A stretch of 64,000 bases of DNA from Pseudomonas sp. S09G 359 (lineage in GTDB: Bacteria > Pseudomonadota > Gammaproteobacteria > Pseudomonadales > Pseudomonadaceae). This document shows positions 25,424 to 35,459 of the stretch, piece after piece. The stretch lies in NCBI RefSeq assembly GCF_002843605.1, contig NZ_CP025263.1:5857501-5921500 (forward strand). The letters run 5' to 3'. The notes under the pieces are model-generated. The model was not told where the DNA came from and did no database searches. It saw only the letters and a list, made by a program, of their open reading frames with translations. Positions within the stretch are counted from its first letter, which is position 1. Each line of letters begins with the position of its first letter. The position numbers and the translations under genes were made by a program.

Positions 25424-26392
25424 CTAAGCCGGCACGACGGTGGCCAAGTAACCCCACACCCGTTGCACGCGCACCGGGAGTACCTTGGCCAGCAGGTCAA
25501 GACTGGCCTCCGGTTGGTCCAGCGAGAACGAACCCGATACCTGCAAGCCCGCCACAGCCGGGTCGCAGCGCAGCAGCCCGCGTCGGTAGCGATCGAGTTG
25601 GTCAAGCACCTCGCCCAGTGGCATGCGCTCGGCGATCAACAGGCCCTGGGTCCAAGCTTCGGCGGCGGGTGGCACGCGGGTCGGCTGCCCGCTCAGCAGG
25701 CTTTTGAAGCTCAGTTGCTGGCCGGCGTCCACGTGCGTGCGGGGGCCGTGCAACGGCTCAACCAGTGCGCTGCCGGAGAGCATTTGCACCTGCGTCCCCT
25801 GCTGGCGTGGCAGCCCGTGGCTGATGATCAACCGCGACAGCGCGGCTGGCCGTATCCAACCATTGGCGGTCCTGACCGCCCGGGTGTCGCTGGCACCGTT
25901 GGCCAGCAACAGCCTGCCCAGGTTGAGCGCCAGGCGCGCGCCCTCGACATCCACCGCGGTACGGGTATCCAGCTGCAATTCACCACCCTCGGCCAGCCGT
26001 ACATGGCGCCGCTCCCCGGTGGCGGTGTGGTAATCGCTGAACAACTCCGGCAGCAACACCCGCTCGCGCACACTCAAGCCAAGGGCCGTGGCCACACTCA
26101 GGCCGGCAAAGCCCTTGAGCAAGGTGCGTCGCGAAACGGCACTGCGCGCCTGCAGCAATTGTCGCGCGCCGGGTGCCGTGAGCACGTGGGTGTTGAGGCG
26201 CATGTCGCGGCTCAGCCCGGCCAAACGCTGCCAGGCCAATTCGTGCTGGGGGTTCTCGTTGCGCCAGTGCTGGCAAGCCTGCTGCTCGGCGGCACTGCTG
26301 GTGCCCGACTGCAGGGCCACCATCCAGTTCAAGGCCTGGTCCAGCACGCTTTCGTCCAGGGGCTGATCGTTGGCGACCTTGAAGCGATTCAT
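25424..26392 (-). CDS. fecR: FecR-type anti-sigma regulator
   Basis: A 322-aa inner-membrane sensor. A cytoplasmic N-terminal DUF4880 segment (ALNWMVALQSG, then HELAWQRLAGL) is followed by a membrane segment around residues 90-110 (LLKGFAGLSVATALGLSV) and a periplasmic FecR domain (TATGERRHVRLAEGGELQL, DTRTAV). The ATG at 26392 overlaps the sigma gene stop (ATGA), so the longer frame to 26416 is not needed. It senses the STN domain of the receptor encoded downstream and controls the sigma factor. Confidence 0.92.
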   Translation of the reverse strand: MNRFKVANDQPLDESVLDQALNWMVALQSGTSSAAEQQACQHWRNENPQHELAWQRLAGLSRDMRLNTHVLTAPGARQLLQARSAVSRRTLLKGFAGLSVATALGLSVRERVLLPELFSDYHTATGERRHVRLAEGGELQLDTRTAVDVEGARLALNLGRLLLANGASDTRAVRTANGWIRPAALSRLIISHGLPRQQGTQVQMLSGSALVEPLHGPRTHVDAGQQLSFKSLLSGQPTRVPPAAEAWTQGLLIAERMPLGEVLDQLDRYRRGLLRCDPAVAGLQVSGSFSLDQPEASLDLLAKVLPVRVQRVWGYLATVVPA

Positions 26393-26898
26393 GGCGCGTA
26401 CACCGCCAGGTAGCAATGGCGATAGGCCTTGAGCATGGCTTTTTGCACCACATTCACGCTGAGGTCCATGCGCGCGGCGATCTGTGGATAAGTCAGGCCA
26501 TCGAGTTGCGACAGCAGGAATATCTCCCGCACCTTGCTACCCAACCCGTCCAGCACCTGCCCTACTGCGTCCAGCGCTTCGAGTACCAGCAAGCGGGTTT
26601 CCGGCGACGGCATGTGTTCCGGCTCCAGGATCGCCAGCGACTGTTCATACGCCCGCTCCAGGGCCTGGCGGCGAAAATACTGCCCGCACAAGCGGCTGGC
26701 GACGGTGGTGAGGTAGGCGCGAGGCTCGCGAAAAACCGGCACGGTGCCGCTGCTCAAAATACGCAGGAAGGTGTCCTGCGCCAGGTCCACGGCCTGCTCT
26801 TGCCCGCCCAGCTTGCGCCGCAGTAACTGCACCACCCAGCTGTGATGCTGGGCATAGAGTTCGCCCACCACCTGATGGGTTGTCGAGGATGAAGCCAT
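26389..26898 (-). CDS. fecI: FecI-type ECF sigma factor
   Basis: A 169-aa ECF sigma factor of the iron-starvation type. Region 2 reads AVDLAQDTFLRIL and RAYLTTVASRL; region 4 reads REIFLLSQLDGLTYPQIAARMDLSVNVVQKAML (given here in part). It directs transcription of the receptor gene in response to the siderophore. It is the first gene of the operon, and a Fur-box-like site lies 41-59 bp upstream. Confidence 0.92.
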   Translation of the reverse strand: MASSSTTHQVVGELYAQHHSWVVQLLRRKLGGQEQAVDLAQDTFLRILSSGTVPVFREPRAYLTTVASRLCGQYFRRQALERAYEQSLAILEPEHMPSPETRLLVLEALDAVGQVLDGLGSKVREIFLLSQLDGLTYPQIAARMDLSVNVVQKAMLKAYRHCYLAVYAP

Positions 26899-26938
26899 GG
26901 GTGCGATATCCGACGGAAGACTTGAATAAGTCGCACAT

Positions 26939-26957
26939 GGTAATACTTCTCATTAGA
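26939..26957 (-). promoter_or_regulatory. Fur-box-like site upstream of the sigma gene
   Basis: Read on the minus strand the core is TAATGAGAAGTATTA. It matches 11 of 14 positions of the AATGATAATCATTA core of the Fur consensus. Its position just upstream of an iron-starvation sigma gene supports iron repression. Confidence 0.65.
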
Positions 26958-27010
26958 CACGGGTTAGGCGTTTCTTTTCTTCGCGTCGACAGGGCAAAAT
27001 ATGCCGCTAA

Positions 27011-27586
27011 ATGGACGCAACGCCCCCGGCGCTAAAAACCGCGGGCGGCAGTTTGGAATACAAGGACGATGTTGCAGTGAAGCGAAACTCGTATGCCTAC
27101 TTAATACCGGTAGCTATTGGCCTGCTGCTGTTCACGGCGCTGATCCTGGCCTGGATGTTTATTCTCTGGCCGTCTGTGCACTTCAAACCGGTAGCGGAAA
27201 AGACCTGCCTGATCGCCGCGCCGATACTGGCGATTGGCTGGATGCTGCACCAGTGGCGAAGCAAGAACGCCGAGTTCCTGCGCAAAAAACTGCTGGATCG
27301 AGTGAAAGTGTTTCTCGGTGCGCTCATCGCGAGTGCCATGGTGATGGCCGCCCTGCTGGCAACGCTCATCATGCTTACCAGCACCACATTCAGCAGCTAC
27401 ATCACCGCCTACGAATACGTCGCGGGAGGCAGCCGTAGTTGTTCTGGCATCCAGGTATTCGATGCAGAAGTGAACAAAAAGATCAAAATCTGCCATGCCG
27501 GCAGCCGGGGTGATCGCGGTTGGGTGCAGGTGGAAAAGCGCAGCGGGCCGTTGGGCATTGTGGTGATCAACGCGTTGCGCCAGTGA
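27011..27586 (+). CDS. hypothetical membrane protein, 191 aa
   Basis: Three hydrophobic segments are visible (about 30-52, 65-80 and 100-125), then a C-terminal extracytoplasmic part with two cysteines (GGSRSCSGIQVF, KIKICHAG) that could form a disulfide. The ATG at 27011 has no good ribosome-binding site; a GTG near 27077 behind AAGGA is an alternative start. I do not recognise the family. It is divergent from the sigma-factor gene. Confidence 0.65.
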   Translation: MDATPPALKTAGGSLEYKDDVAVKRNSYAYLIPVAIGLLLFTALILAWMFILWPSVHFKPVAEKTCLIAAPILAIGWMLHQWRSKNAEFLRKKLLDRVKVFLGALIASAMVMAALLATLIMLTSTTFSSYITAYEYVAGGSRSCSGIQVFDAEVNKKIKICHAGSRGDRGWVQVEKRSGPLGIVVINALRQ

Positions 27587-27698
27587 AGCCCGCAGATTTC
27601 CCCATCTGTTCACGAAACGTTCAGAAACGCCGATAGATACTAGCCGAATGCCATGGCCGCTCCCCCGAGCGGCCCTCCTGCTTCGGTAGCCAGAACCC

Positions 27699-29132
27699 AT
27701 GACGCGCCCCGCCCCTCTGCTGTTCCTTCTCGCCTGTTTGCTGTTCTTTTTTGCCCTCGGCAGCCATCAGCTACAAGGCTCCACCGAAGCCCGCGTGGCC
27801 GGGATCGCCATGGCCATGCACCTGGATAACAACTGGGTGGTGCCGCAGCTGTTTCGTGAGCCCTTCCTGGAAAAACCACCCCTGAGCCTATGGCTGGATG
27901 CCGGTGCGATTCGCCTGTTTGGCGGCACGACCTGGGCCGTGCGCCTGGCTTCGGCATTTGCCGGGCTGTTCAGCGTGATGTTGTTTTACGCGATGCTGCG
28001 CACCTTCGGGCGGCCGAAGACGCTGGCGTTCTGCGCCGCGCTGATTCTGGCGACCATGGCCAGTTACTGGGGCAATGTGCGCGGCGTGGGTGAAGATTCA
28101 CTGCTCAGCCTCGGCGTGACCACCGCGCTACTGGCGTTCTACCAGGCGGTAAGGCCCGACCGCGAAGGGCCCAGCACGTGGGCATGGGCACTGTTTACCC
28201 TCGGCATGGTGATCGCCACCCTGAGTAAAGGCGTGCTGGGCCTGGCGATGCCGGGCGTTGTGATCTTTGTGTACCTGGCCAGCACCAGCCTGATCGACAA
28301 ACGCTTGCGCATCGGCGACTGGCTCAAGCCGGCACTCTTCACCTTGTTGGCGTTGGTGCCGCTGCTGATCTGGCTGGGTTTCCTGTACCAGCGCGGCGGC
28401 ATGCAGGCGGTGGCCGAAGTGCTGTGGACCAACAGCGTCGGGCGGTTTAGCGGCTCGTTTGTTGAAGCTGGGCACTACGAACCCCTCTACTACTACATCG
28501 CCAAGCTGCCCGAGGCGTTCCTGCCCTGGAATATCTTGGTGTACCTGGGCCTGTGGCATTTCCGCAAAAGCCTGGTGCAAAACCGCTACCGTTTGTTTTT
28601 CAGCGTGTGGCTGGTGGCGCAGTTCACCCTGCTGACCTTGGCATCCAGCAAGCGCACCGTGTACCTGATGGCCCTCACCCCCGCCGCCGCCGTGCTCGCG
28701 GCCGAATACGCGGGGGTGTTGCTGGCGTGGTTGAAAACGCACAAACCGGCGCTGTATCGCCACCATCGAGGCGTGATCGTGGGCGCGTTCACCGTGGCCA
28801 TACTCAGTTACCTGACGGCCGCATTCTGGTTTGCGCCCAAGGCCGACAAGCGCGAGTCGTTCGTGCCGGTGATCAGCCAGGCCAAGGCCTTCCAGACCGA
28901 AGGCAAGGACGTGGCGCTGTTCCAGCCCAACGAGCGCATTGCCGGGGCCAGTGTGTTCTATCTGCAGGCCTACCTGCCGATCCTGCAAACCGAAGCCCAG
29001 TTGCACAGTTTTCTCAGCGCCAAGCCCGGCAACATTGCGTTGCTGGACAGCACCAAACAGCTGAGTGAGAAGGTAAACGTGATCAAGGAGATGAAAATCG
29101 GCCGCCAACCCTACTACTTCATCGAGCAGTAA
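27699..29132 (+). CDS. ArnT-like glycosyltransferase (GT39/GT83 type)
   Basis: A 477-aa polytopic membrane protein. The N-terminal loop TEARVAGIAMAM and then EPFLEKPPLSLW carries the acidic and EKPP motifs of lipid A aminoarabinose and dolichyl-mannose type transferases, which move a sugar from an undecaprenyl carrier to an acceptor outside the inner membrane. About ten membrane helices follow. It is shorter than ArnT proper (about 550 aa) and is not next to arn genes, so the substrate is unknown; modification of lipid A or another glycan is an inference. Confidence 0.82.
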   Translation: MTRPAPLLFLLACLLFFFALGSHQLQGSTEARVAGIAMAMHLDNNWVVPQLFREPFLEKPPLSLWLDAGAIRLFGGTTWAVRLASAFAGLFSVMLFYAMLRTFGRPKTLAFCAALILATMASYWGNVRGVGEDSLLSLGVTTALLAFYQAVRPDREGPSTWAWALFTLGMVIATLSKGVLGLAMPGVVIFVYLASTSLIDKRLRIGDWLKPALFTLLALVPLLIWLGFLYQRGGMQAVAEVLWTNSVGRFSGSFVEAGHYEPLYYYIAKLPEAFLPWNILVYLGLWHFRKSLVQNRYRLFFSVWLVAQFTLLTLASSKRTVYLMALTPAAAVLAAEYAGVLLAWLKTHKPALYRHHRGVIVGAFTVAILSYLTAAFWFAPKADKRESFVPVISQAKAFQTEGKDVALFQPNERIAGASVFYLQAYLPILQTEAQLHSFLSAKPGNIALLDSTKQLSEKVNVIKEMKIGRQPYYFIEQ

Positions 29133-29147
29133 GGCTGGCGTGGCACA

Positions 29148-29636
29148 TCAGTGCTTGGTGACTTTGTCCAGGTAACCCATGGCAAAGGCCGAGATCACGA
29201 AGGTCATGTGGATGATCACGTACCACATCAAATGCTGCGGATCGACGTTCTTGGCGTCCATGAAGATGCGCAGCAGGTGGATGGAGGAGATCGCCACGAT
29301 GGAGGCCGCCACTTTCATCTTCAGCGATGAAGAATCCATGGTGCCCAGCCAGTTGAGCTTTTCTTTGCTCTCATCGATATCCAGCTGCGAGACAAAGTTC
29401 TCGTAGCCGGAAATCATCACCATCACCAGCAAGCCGCCGACCAGGGCCATGTCGATCAACGACAGCAGCACCAGGATCAGCTCGGACTCCGCCATCGAGA
29501 ACACGCTAGGCAGCAGATGAATCACTTCCTGGAAGAATTTCAGCGCCAGCGCCAGCAACCCCAGGGACAAGCCGAAATAGATCGGCGCCAGCAGCCAGCG
29601 CGAGGCGTACATAGCATTTTCGATAAAGCGTTCCAT
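29148..29636 (-). CDS. yqhA: UPF0114 (YqhA) family membrane protein
   Basis: A 162-aa protein with four hydrophobic segments, recognised from [36 protein letters not shown] and [19 protein letters not shown]. It matches the usual UPF0114 length. The family role is not established. It is convergent with the glycosyltransferase gene (15-bp gap) and divergent from the lipoprotein gene at 29800. Confidence 0.9.
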   Translation of the reverse strand: MERFIENAMYASRWLLAPIYFGLSLGLLALALKFFQEVIHLLPSVFSMAESELILVLLSLIDMALVGGLLVMVMISGYENFVSQLDIDESKEKLNWLGTMDSSSLKMKVAASIVAISSIHLLRIFMDAKNVDPQHLMWYVIIHMTFVISAFAMGYLDKVTKH

Positions 29637-29799
29637 TGGTTCTCACACAGCTTGGCTAGAAATGGCGGCGAGTATACCAGCCGCCACCAACCACCTGTAA
29701 CCGCGAGAAAACTGACCTGTGCGGCATCTGTAAGAGAATTTTTCTGCTAGTGTCGAGCCCATTAACTCGGCTCGATGACGTCGGACAGGAAAAACTCAG

Positions 29800-31623
29800 A
29801 TGATGGATGTGCGATCCCCTTTGGCCAGCATTGGCCTGTGCGCGGCATTGCTGCTGGCCGGCGGCTGTTCCCCAAGCGATGAGCAGAAACAGACCAGCCT
29901 CGAAGAGAAAACCGCCAAGTTCGAACAGTCCCTCGACAGTATCCAGGACCCCAAGCTGCGCGACGCCATCGCCGACCTCGGCGGCTCGCTGCTGTTGCTC
30001 GAGCGCGCGCGGGTCAAGCTGGCCACCAAGCCCATCGAGGCCGAATACGGCGAGGACAGCCTGGCCCTGCTCAAGCACTACCCCACGCCCCAGGCGCTGG
30101 TGGACACCTACATCAATGGCCTGTTCGTGCTGCGCAGGGCCTCGCACTCTGACTACCTGACGGATCTGCAGCCGGTGTTCCCGTTCAATTTCAATGTGCC
30201 GGAGCAGTTCCCCTTCCCCCATGCCCTGGAATGGCAGTCCGTAACCTTGAGCAACAACAAGGTCGTGCCATTTCAGCCGGAATGGTCAGAGACCGACCCC
30301 GGCATCCAGCTCAGCCCCAGCAGCTCCAACCTGACCAACCCGGATGACCTGACGGTGACCTACCCGTTCATCGACGGCATCGAGACCGAAAACAAAAGCC
30401 AGCCGCAGCCCGTGAGCCTCAAGGGCGCGGTGGAAGTGATCGCGCCGGGCAAGGTGCTGGCATTCGACCTGTCGAAAAAGGATGTGGGCCACAAGCGCAC
30501 CGAAGGCAACATCACCGTCAACCTGTTGCTGCTGGAAAAGAACTACGCCGAAATCGAACTGACCAACAGCCAGCCGCTGGCCCCGCAAGTCGGCGACGAA
30601 TCGCCCAACCCCTTGCTCGTGCAGGCGCGGGACAGCACCGGGCAATTTCTTACACGCTCAGGCTCGATCAACGAAAGCACCGCGCAGGTGGAGTTTTATG
30701 AGCAGCAACTGGCCGAAATGCAGAAGCAGACAGCCTGGTCGGACGCCTTTGAAAAACGCCTGACCGATGAGCAGAAAGCCTTCGAACACAAGCAAAGCAG
30801 CCATTACGCCAAGGTCTATTTCAATGGCCTGATCGACAACCTGCAGATCAACGTGCTGGATTTCTCCACGGCCACGGTCACCCGTAAGGACCTCGACCTG
30901 CCGGTGCTGCGCTTCGACAAGAACAGCCTGGAAAAGACCGTGCAAGCCTTGCCGATGCCGGTCACCGTGTATGACGACAGCGCCGCCGGCTGGCTCAAAG
31001 ACGCGACGATGACCGAGGAGCAACTGAAAAACAGTGTGACTATCAGCCAGTCCGTCGAAGACGCCAGCGCCGCGCACGTTGCGTTCGACCACCCATATAC
31101 CTTCAATGACGACCTGGTCGGCAACGAGCGCAACAGCAGTGAATCGCCCGTGACCTTCTTCACCGCCGACGACAAAGGTCAGCGCGGCGAGCCCATTGAA
31201 TTGCCCAGCGAAGCCTTTGAACTCAACCCGGCGCGCGGCACGCTCACCTACGACCTCAACCTGTTCCCAGAAAACCCGGCGTATGTGGTGGGCTCGATTC
31301 CGCTGTTCCTGGCCACTATCGACAAAGGCGAGATTGACGCGGCCAAGCTGCCCAAGGGCTTGACCCTCAAAGGCAACGCGCTGATCGTCGACCAGCAGGA
31401 ATTCCCCGCCGACAGCTGGCGCTTCTACGCCAAGGATGCCAGCGGCAATTACCTCAAGGAAATCCTTGGCGTAAGCCACCGCGCCGAGGAATACGGCACG
31501 GCGTTGTTTGACGTGCACTATTTCTACGGCCAGCCAACGGCACTGGAAAGCTACCAGCGCACCGACCTGAGCACCGTGCAATACGGTTTCGAGGTCAAGC
31601 TCGACAAGCCCGAAAGCAAATGA
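29800..31623 (+). CDS. large predicted lipoprotein, 607 aa
   Basis: A signal peptide with lipobox LLAGGC (Cys24), then a heptad-like helix (DEQKQTSLEEKTAKFEQSLD), an all-beta middle part and a long C-terminal region with repeated acidic segments. Asp follows one residue after the Ser next to Cys (CSPSD), so outer-membrane sorting is likely. I do not recognise a named family. It looks like a conserved Pseudomonas protein of unknown role, single-gene unit, with start ATG-ATG (29800 or 29803). Confidence 0.78.
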   Translation: MMDVRSPLASIGLCAALLLAGGCSPSDEQKQTSLEEKTAKFEQSLDSIQDPKLRDAIADLGGSLLLLERARVKLATKPIEAEYGEDSLALLKHYPTPQALVDTYINGLFVLRRASHSDYLTDLQPVFPFNFNVPEQFPFPHALEWQSVTLSNNKVVPFQPEWSETDPGIQLSPSSSNLTNPDDLTVTYPFIDGIETENKSQPQPVSLKGAVEVIAPGKVLAFDLSKKDVGHKRTEGNITVNLLLLEKNYAEIELTNSQPLAPQVGDESPNPLLVQARDSTGQFLTRSGSINESTAQVEFYEQQLAEMQKQTAWSDAFEKRLTDEQKAFEHKQSSHYAKVYFNGLIDNLQINVLDFSTATVTRKDLDLPVLRFDKNSLEKTVQALPMPVTVYDDSAAGWLKDATMTEEQLKNSVTISQSVEDASAAHVAFDHPYTFNDDLVGNERNSSESPVTFFTADDKGQRGEPIELPSEAFELNPARGTLTYDLNLFPENPAYVVGSIPLFLATIDKGEIDAAKLPKGLTLKGNALIVDQQEFPADSWRFYAKDASGNYLKEILGVSHRAEEYGTALFDVHYFYGQPTALESYQRTDLSTVQYGFEVKLDKPESK

Positions 31624-31629
31624 GCGTGC

Positions 31630-31947
31630 CTACAGCGCCAATGGCTCATGGTGGCCATTGAGCTGGCGCAGATGGGCCTGCATGTGCAGGCACCAGATCT
31701 GCGGGTCATCCAGTTGCTCATAGCCGTGCAGCGTCAAGCTGTCGACGATGGACCCGAGGATGTTTTCTGCTGCGACGGGCCCTGGAAACGGCCCCTGAGA
31801 CTTGATGGTGGAAGGCTGCTCGCCTGACATTCCGGCGGCAAACAACAACGTCCACATCCCGTTATCCCCCGCGAGAGGGCGAATGGAGCATTCGATACGG
31901 GTGACCAGGCCAAAGCACTGGCGGGTAAGGCAAAGGTTGCGCGGCAT
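31630..31947 (-). CDS. hypothetical 105-aa protein
   Basis: I chose the ATG at 31947 (MPRNLCLTRQCFGLVTRIEC) with GAGGG upstream; the frame is open to 31983. Contains GMWTLLFAAGMSGEQPSTIK and a C-terminal Cys/His segment (IWCLHMQAHLRQLNGHHEP). No family recognised. It is convergent with the lipoprotein gene. Confidence 0.6.
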   Translation of the reverse strand: MPRNLCLTRQCFGLVTRIECSIRPLAGDNGMWTLLFAAGMSGEQPSTIKSQGPFPGPVAAENILGSIVDSLTLHGYEQLDDPQIWCLHMQAHLRQLNGHHEPLAL

Positions 31948-32153
31948 GGCGGCGACCCTCGGTAGATCGGCGTTCAGCCTCACTCATAGGGCAAGACTGT
32001 CTCTATCCAGCGACTCCTGTGGATATCCCTTGAGCAGAGAATAGAAGAAAAACCCGACAAACCAAGGTTGTAGGGACCAACGGTGTTGGCCCCCAGCGAG
32101 GGAGTCAATTTTGTGGCGAACTTATCGCACTCACAAATACAACACTGATCCAA

Positions 32154-32243
32154 TGTGGGAGCGGGCTTGCTCGCGAATGCAGTCTGTCAGACACCCATTG
32201 ACTGACAGACCCATCGCCTTCGCGAGCAAGCCCGCTCCCACAT
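32154..32243. repeat. REPIN (two inverted REP sequences)
   Basis: TGTGGGAGCGGGCTTGCTCG at the left end is inverted at the right end. This is the standard P. fluorescens-group REP doublet. It lies just past the Lon-family gene stop. Confidence 0.9.
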
Positions 32244-32251
32244 AAAACGCA

Positions 32252-34690
32252 TCAGGTAGGTTTGGCTTCGGCCAACGCTTGTTGCGCCAACTCCTTCTCG
32301 GCTTCCTTGAGATCCTCCTCGCTGATCATCTCGGCAATCGCGCGCAAGCGCTCGACCACCCGCGCGTTCACCGTGCCTTCCGGGAACTGCCCCTCGGCGT
32401 CCGGCTCACCGGCATCCTCGCCCACCAACAGGCTCAGCGCCTCATCCGCCTGGCGCACCGCATAGATGTGGAACTGCCCGGCGCGCACGGCTTGCAGCAC
32501 CTTCTCGTCGAGCATCAAGGTTGCGACGTTAGCCTGGGGAATGATCGCGCCCTGCTCGCCAGTCAAACCGCGTGCTTCACAGAGGCGGAAGAAGCCTTCG
32601 ATCTTCTCGTTGACCCCGCCCACCGCCTGCACTTCACCAAACTGGTTGATCGAACCGGTGATGGCAAAGCACTGCTTGAGTGGCGTTTTCGACAACGCCG
32701 AGATCAACGTGCACGCCTCGCCCAGGGAGGCGCTGTCGCCATCCACGTAGCCGTAGGATTGCTCCAGCGCAATGCTTGCCGAGATCGCCAGCGGGAATTC
32801 CTGGGCATAGCGGCTGCCCAGGTAACCGGTGAGGATCATCACGCCCTTGGAGTGAATCGGCTGGCCCAGGTTTACTTCGCGTTCGATGTCGACAATGCCG
32901 CTGCCGCCCGGGTACACCGTGGCGGAAATGCGTGCCGGCACACCAAACGCCGAGTCGCCGACTTCCAGCACCGTGAGCCCGTTGCACTTGCCCACCGCCG
33001 CACCGGCGGTGTCGATCAGGATCACCCCGGCGAGCATGTCGTCAAGAATCCGCGCCGACACGCGGCCAGTGCGGGTGGCCTTGGCCTTGAGCGCGCGTTC
33101 GATGTGGCCGGCGTCGGTCATCTCATCGCCGGCCAGGTGGCGGATAAAGTCCGCCTCGCTGACCAGCTGAAACAGATCGCCGATTCGCGCCGACAAACGC
33201 CCCTGGTGTTCCGCCAGGCGGGCGCTGTAGGTGGCCAAGCGCGCCACCGCGTCCGAGGTCAGCGGCGCCATGCCTTCTTCCGAGGTGCGGGTTTTGAGCA
33301 ACTGCGCGAACTGCTCCAGGCTTTCGTCGACCATCGGGATGTCTTCGTCGAAATCCACCAGGACGCGGAACATCTCCTGGAAGTCCGGATCGGCATCCTG
33401 CAACGCGTAGTACAGCTGGCGCGAACCGATGATGATCACCTTGACCTGCAACGGAATCATCTGCGGGTTGAGGGTCACGGTGGCCAGGCGGCCCAATTCG
33501 CCCAACGGTGATTCCATCTTCAACTTACGCGACTGCAGGGAGCGCTTGAGGGCGTCCCAGACAAACGGCTCGCTGAGCATTTTTTCGGCTTCCAGAATCA
33601 GGAAGCCGCCATTGGCGCGGTGCAAGGCTCCGGGGCGCAGTTGGCGATAGGTGGTGTAGAGCGCGCCCTGGTCGGTGCTGTATTCGATGCGACCGAACAG
33701 GTTGTCGTAGGTCGGATGCGGCTCAAATACCACCGGCGCGCCGCCGTTGACCGGATGGCCCACCACCAGGCTCGGGCAATACTGTTCTTCGAGCAGCTTG
33801 CGGGCCTGGGCGTCGGTCTTCGCGTCGTCCACCAATTGCTCGACCACGGTTTTCAGCAGGTAAACCTGCATGGCTTGCAGGTAACCGCAGACGGCGGCGT
33901 TTTCCGCATACTTTTCCGACAGCGGCGCGAGCAACGGCTGAAGGGCAAGGGTGATGGTTTCTTCGTTGAACTGGCGCAGTTGGTTGTTCGACTCACGCTT
34001 CCACTGCGGCAGGCTGGCGAGTTCTTCGTTGAGGCGTTCTTCCAGCTCGGAAATATCCGTGTGGAAACGCTCGCGGTCGGCTTCCGGCAACTGCGAAAAC
34101 TCGGCTTCATCCAATGCCTTGCCGTCGAGCATGGGGGTGAAGGCGATGTTGGTGCTGTCGCGGTACAACGCCACGTCCTTTTCCAAGGCCAGGCGTTCGA
34201 TCACGTCCAGCGCCTTGTCGTAACGCTGGTTGAAGGCGCGGTCGATGGCGCTTTTGCGCTGTTGGTAGGTGGGGTGTTCGAACACCGCCGGGAACGTCGC
34301 GACCAGGTTGTCGACCAGGCCATTGATATCGGCGATGAATGCCGCCGCTGCGCCGCCCGGCAATTCCAGGGCGCGGGGCTCGCGGGGCTCATCGAAATTA
34401 TTCACATAGACCCAGTCCGCCGGGGTCTGCAGGCGTTTGCCTTCGGCTTTCAGGTAGCGTTTGACGAACGAAAAGCGGCCGGTACCCGGCTCGCCCATGA
34501 CAAACACGTTGTAACCGGGGCGTGGCATGGCCACACCGAACTGCAAGGCTTCAACTGCACGTTCCTGGCCAAGCACACCGCGAAAGGGCTCCAAATCATT
34601 GGTGGTCGAGAAGCTGAACTGTTCAGCGGAGAAAGGGCGAGTCAGCGCTTCGGGCGCTAGACGCAAGCTGGCAGCAACAGGATCAGGCAT
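32252..34690 (-). CDS. Lon-family ATP-dependent protease (AAA+ plus S16)
   Basis: An 812-aa protein with an AAA+ module (Walker A-like FVMGEPGTGRFSFVKRYL near residue 65, with Arg in place of the usual Lys; sensor and Walker B-type segment GGFLILEAEKML near 365) and a C-terminal S16 protease domain. The Ser-Lys dyad is visible as GDSASLGEA (Ser) and GGVNEKIEGFF (Lys). It belongs to the Lon-like group distinct from LonA, with an insertion-rich helical middle. It degrades proteins in the cytosol; specific substrates are unknown. The P-loop Lys to Arg change is the odd feature: nucleotide binding may be weakened. Confidence 0.88.
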   Translation of the reverse strand: MPDPVAASLRLAPEALTRPFSAEQFSFSTTNDLEPFRGVLGQERAVEALQFGVAMPRPGYNVFVMGEPGTGRFSFVKRYLKAEGKRLQTPADWVYVNNFDEPREPRALELPGGAAAAFIADINGLVDNLVATFPAVFEHPTYQQRKSAIDRAFNQRYDKALDVIERLALEKDVALYRDSTNIAFTPMLDGKALDEAEFSQLPEADRERFHTDISELEERLNEELASLPQWKRESNNQLRQFNEETITLALQPLLAPLSEKYAENAAVCGYLQAMQVYLLKTVVEQLVDDAKTDAQARKLLEEQYCPSLVVGHPVNGGAPVVFEPHPTYDNLFGRIEYSTDQGALYTTYRQLRPGALHRANGGFLILEAEKMLSEPFVWDALKRSLQSRKLKMESPLGELGRLATVTLNPQMIPLQVKVIIIGSRQLYYALQDADPDFQEMFRVLVDFDEDIPMVDESLEQFAQLLKTRTSEEGMAPLTSDAVARLATYSARLAEHQGRLSARIGDLFQLVSEADFIRHLAGDEMTDAGHIERALKAKATRTGRVSARILDDMLAGVILIDTAGAAVGKCNGLTVLEVGDSAFGVPARISATVYPGGSGIVDIEREVNLGQPIHSKGVMILTGYLGSRYAQEFPLAISASIALEQSYGYVDGDSASLGEACTLISALSKTPLKQCFAITGSINQFGEVQAVGGVNEKIEGFFRLCEARGLTGEQGAIIPQANVATLMLDEKVLQAVRAGQFHIYAVRQADEALSLLVGEDAGEPDAEGQFPEGTVNARVVERLRAIAEMISEEDLKEAEKELAQQALAEAKPT

Positions 34691-34957
34691 CGGGCTTCCT
34701 TACATCAGGCGGGGCAGATGACGGCATTCTGGCTCCCCCTTGCGCGCTCTGGCAAGGCGAGCCGTAGGGAAAGCATAGTCACGCGAGACCGTCCGCAAAA
34801 AAATCTCGACATGTTTGATTGTTTTATAAAAACACACGGAACCCTTGGAACATGCCTAAACTCCAAATTGCGCGGGTTGGACTAATAACTGACCCCTAGG
34901 GCGCTACGACGCGCCTGAACCCTTGTCCATTGGTTTGCACACAAAGAGAACAAAGCT

Positions 34958-35449
34958 ATGAAACGGATCCTTCTCGGTACTCTCTTCACCGTCGTCTCCC
35001 TCAATGCAATGGCTGAAGCACCAGGCGGCCCGAACTGCGGTTGGGGCAACATGTTGTTCGAAGGCCAGCGCGGTACTCCAGCGCACTTCCTGGCTTCCAC
35101 CACCAACGGCACCTCGGGTAACGCCACCTTCGGCATGACCTCGGGCACCAACGGTTGCAGCACCAACAGCGCGCTGACCTACGGCGGCAAGTCCTGGATT
35201 GCCATGAATGGCATGATGAACGAGCTGTCCGAAGACATGGCCAAGGGCAATGGCGAAGCGCTGACCACCTACGCCGTGGTACTGGGCGTGGCGCCAGAAG
35301 ATCGCGAGCACTTCGCGGCCGTGACCCACGAGCACTTCCAGCAGATCTTCAGCAAAGCTGACGTGACCGCTGACGACGTGCACAACAACACCCTGGCTGT
35401 ACTGAAAAGCGATGCCCGCCTGGCGAAATACGCCAGCACTCAGGCTTAA
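34958..35449 (+). CDS. DUF3015 family periplasmic protein
   Basis: A 163-aa protein with a signal peptide (MKRILLGTLFTVVSLNAMAEA) and a mature domain of the DUF3015 type: GGPNCGWGNMLFEGQRG, two conserved Cys (NCGWG and NGCSTNSA) and a helical C-terminal half. It is exported to the periplasm or beyond; function unknown. A strong intrinsic terminator follows. Confidence 0.88.
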   Translation: MKRILLGTLFTVVSLNAMAEAPGGPNCGWGNMLFEGQRGTPAHFLASTTNGTSGNATFGMTSGTNGCSTNSALTYGGKSWIAMNGMMNELSEDMAKGNGEALTTYAVVLGVAPEDREHFAAVTHEHFQQIFSKADVTADDVHNNTLAVLKSDARLAKYASTQA

Positions 35450-35459
35450 GCTCGATCCG

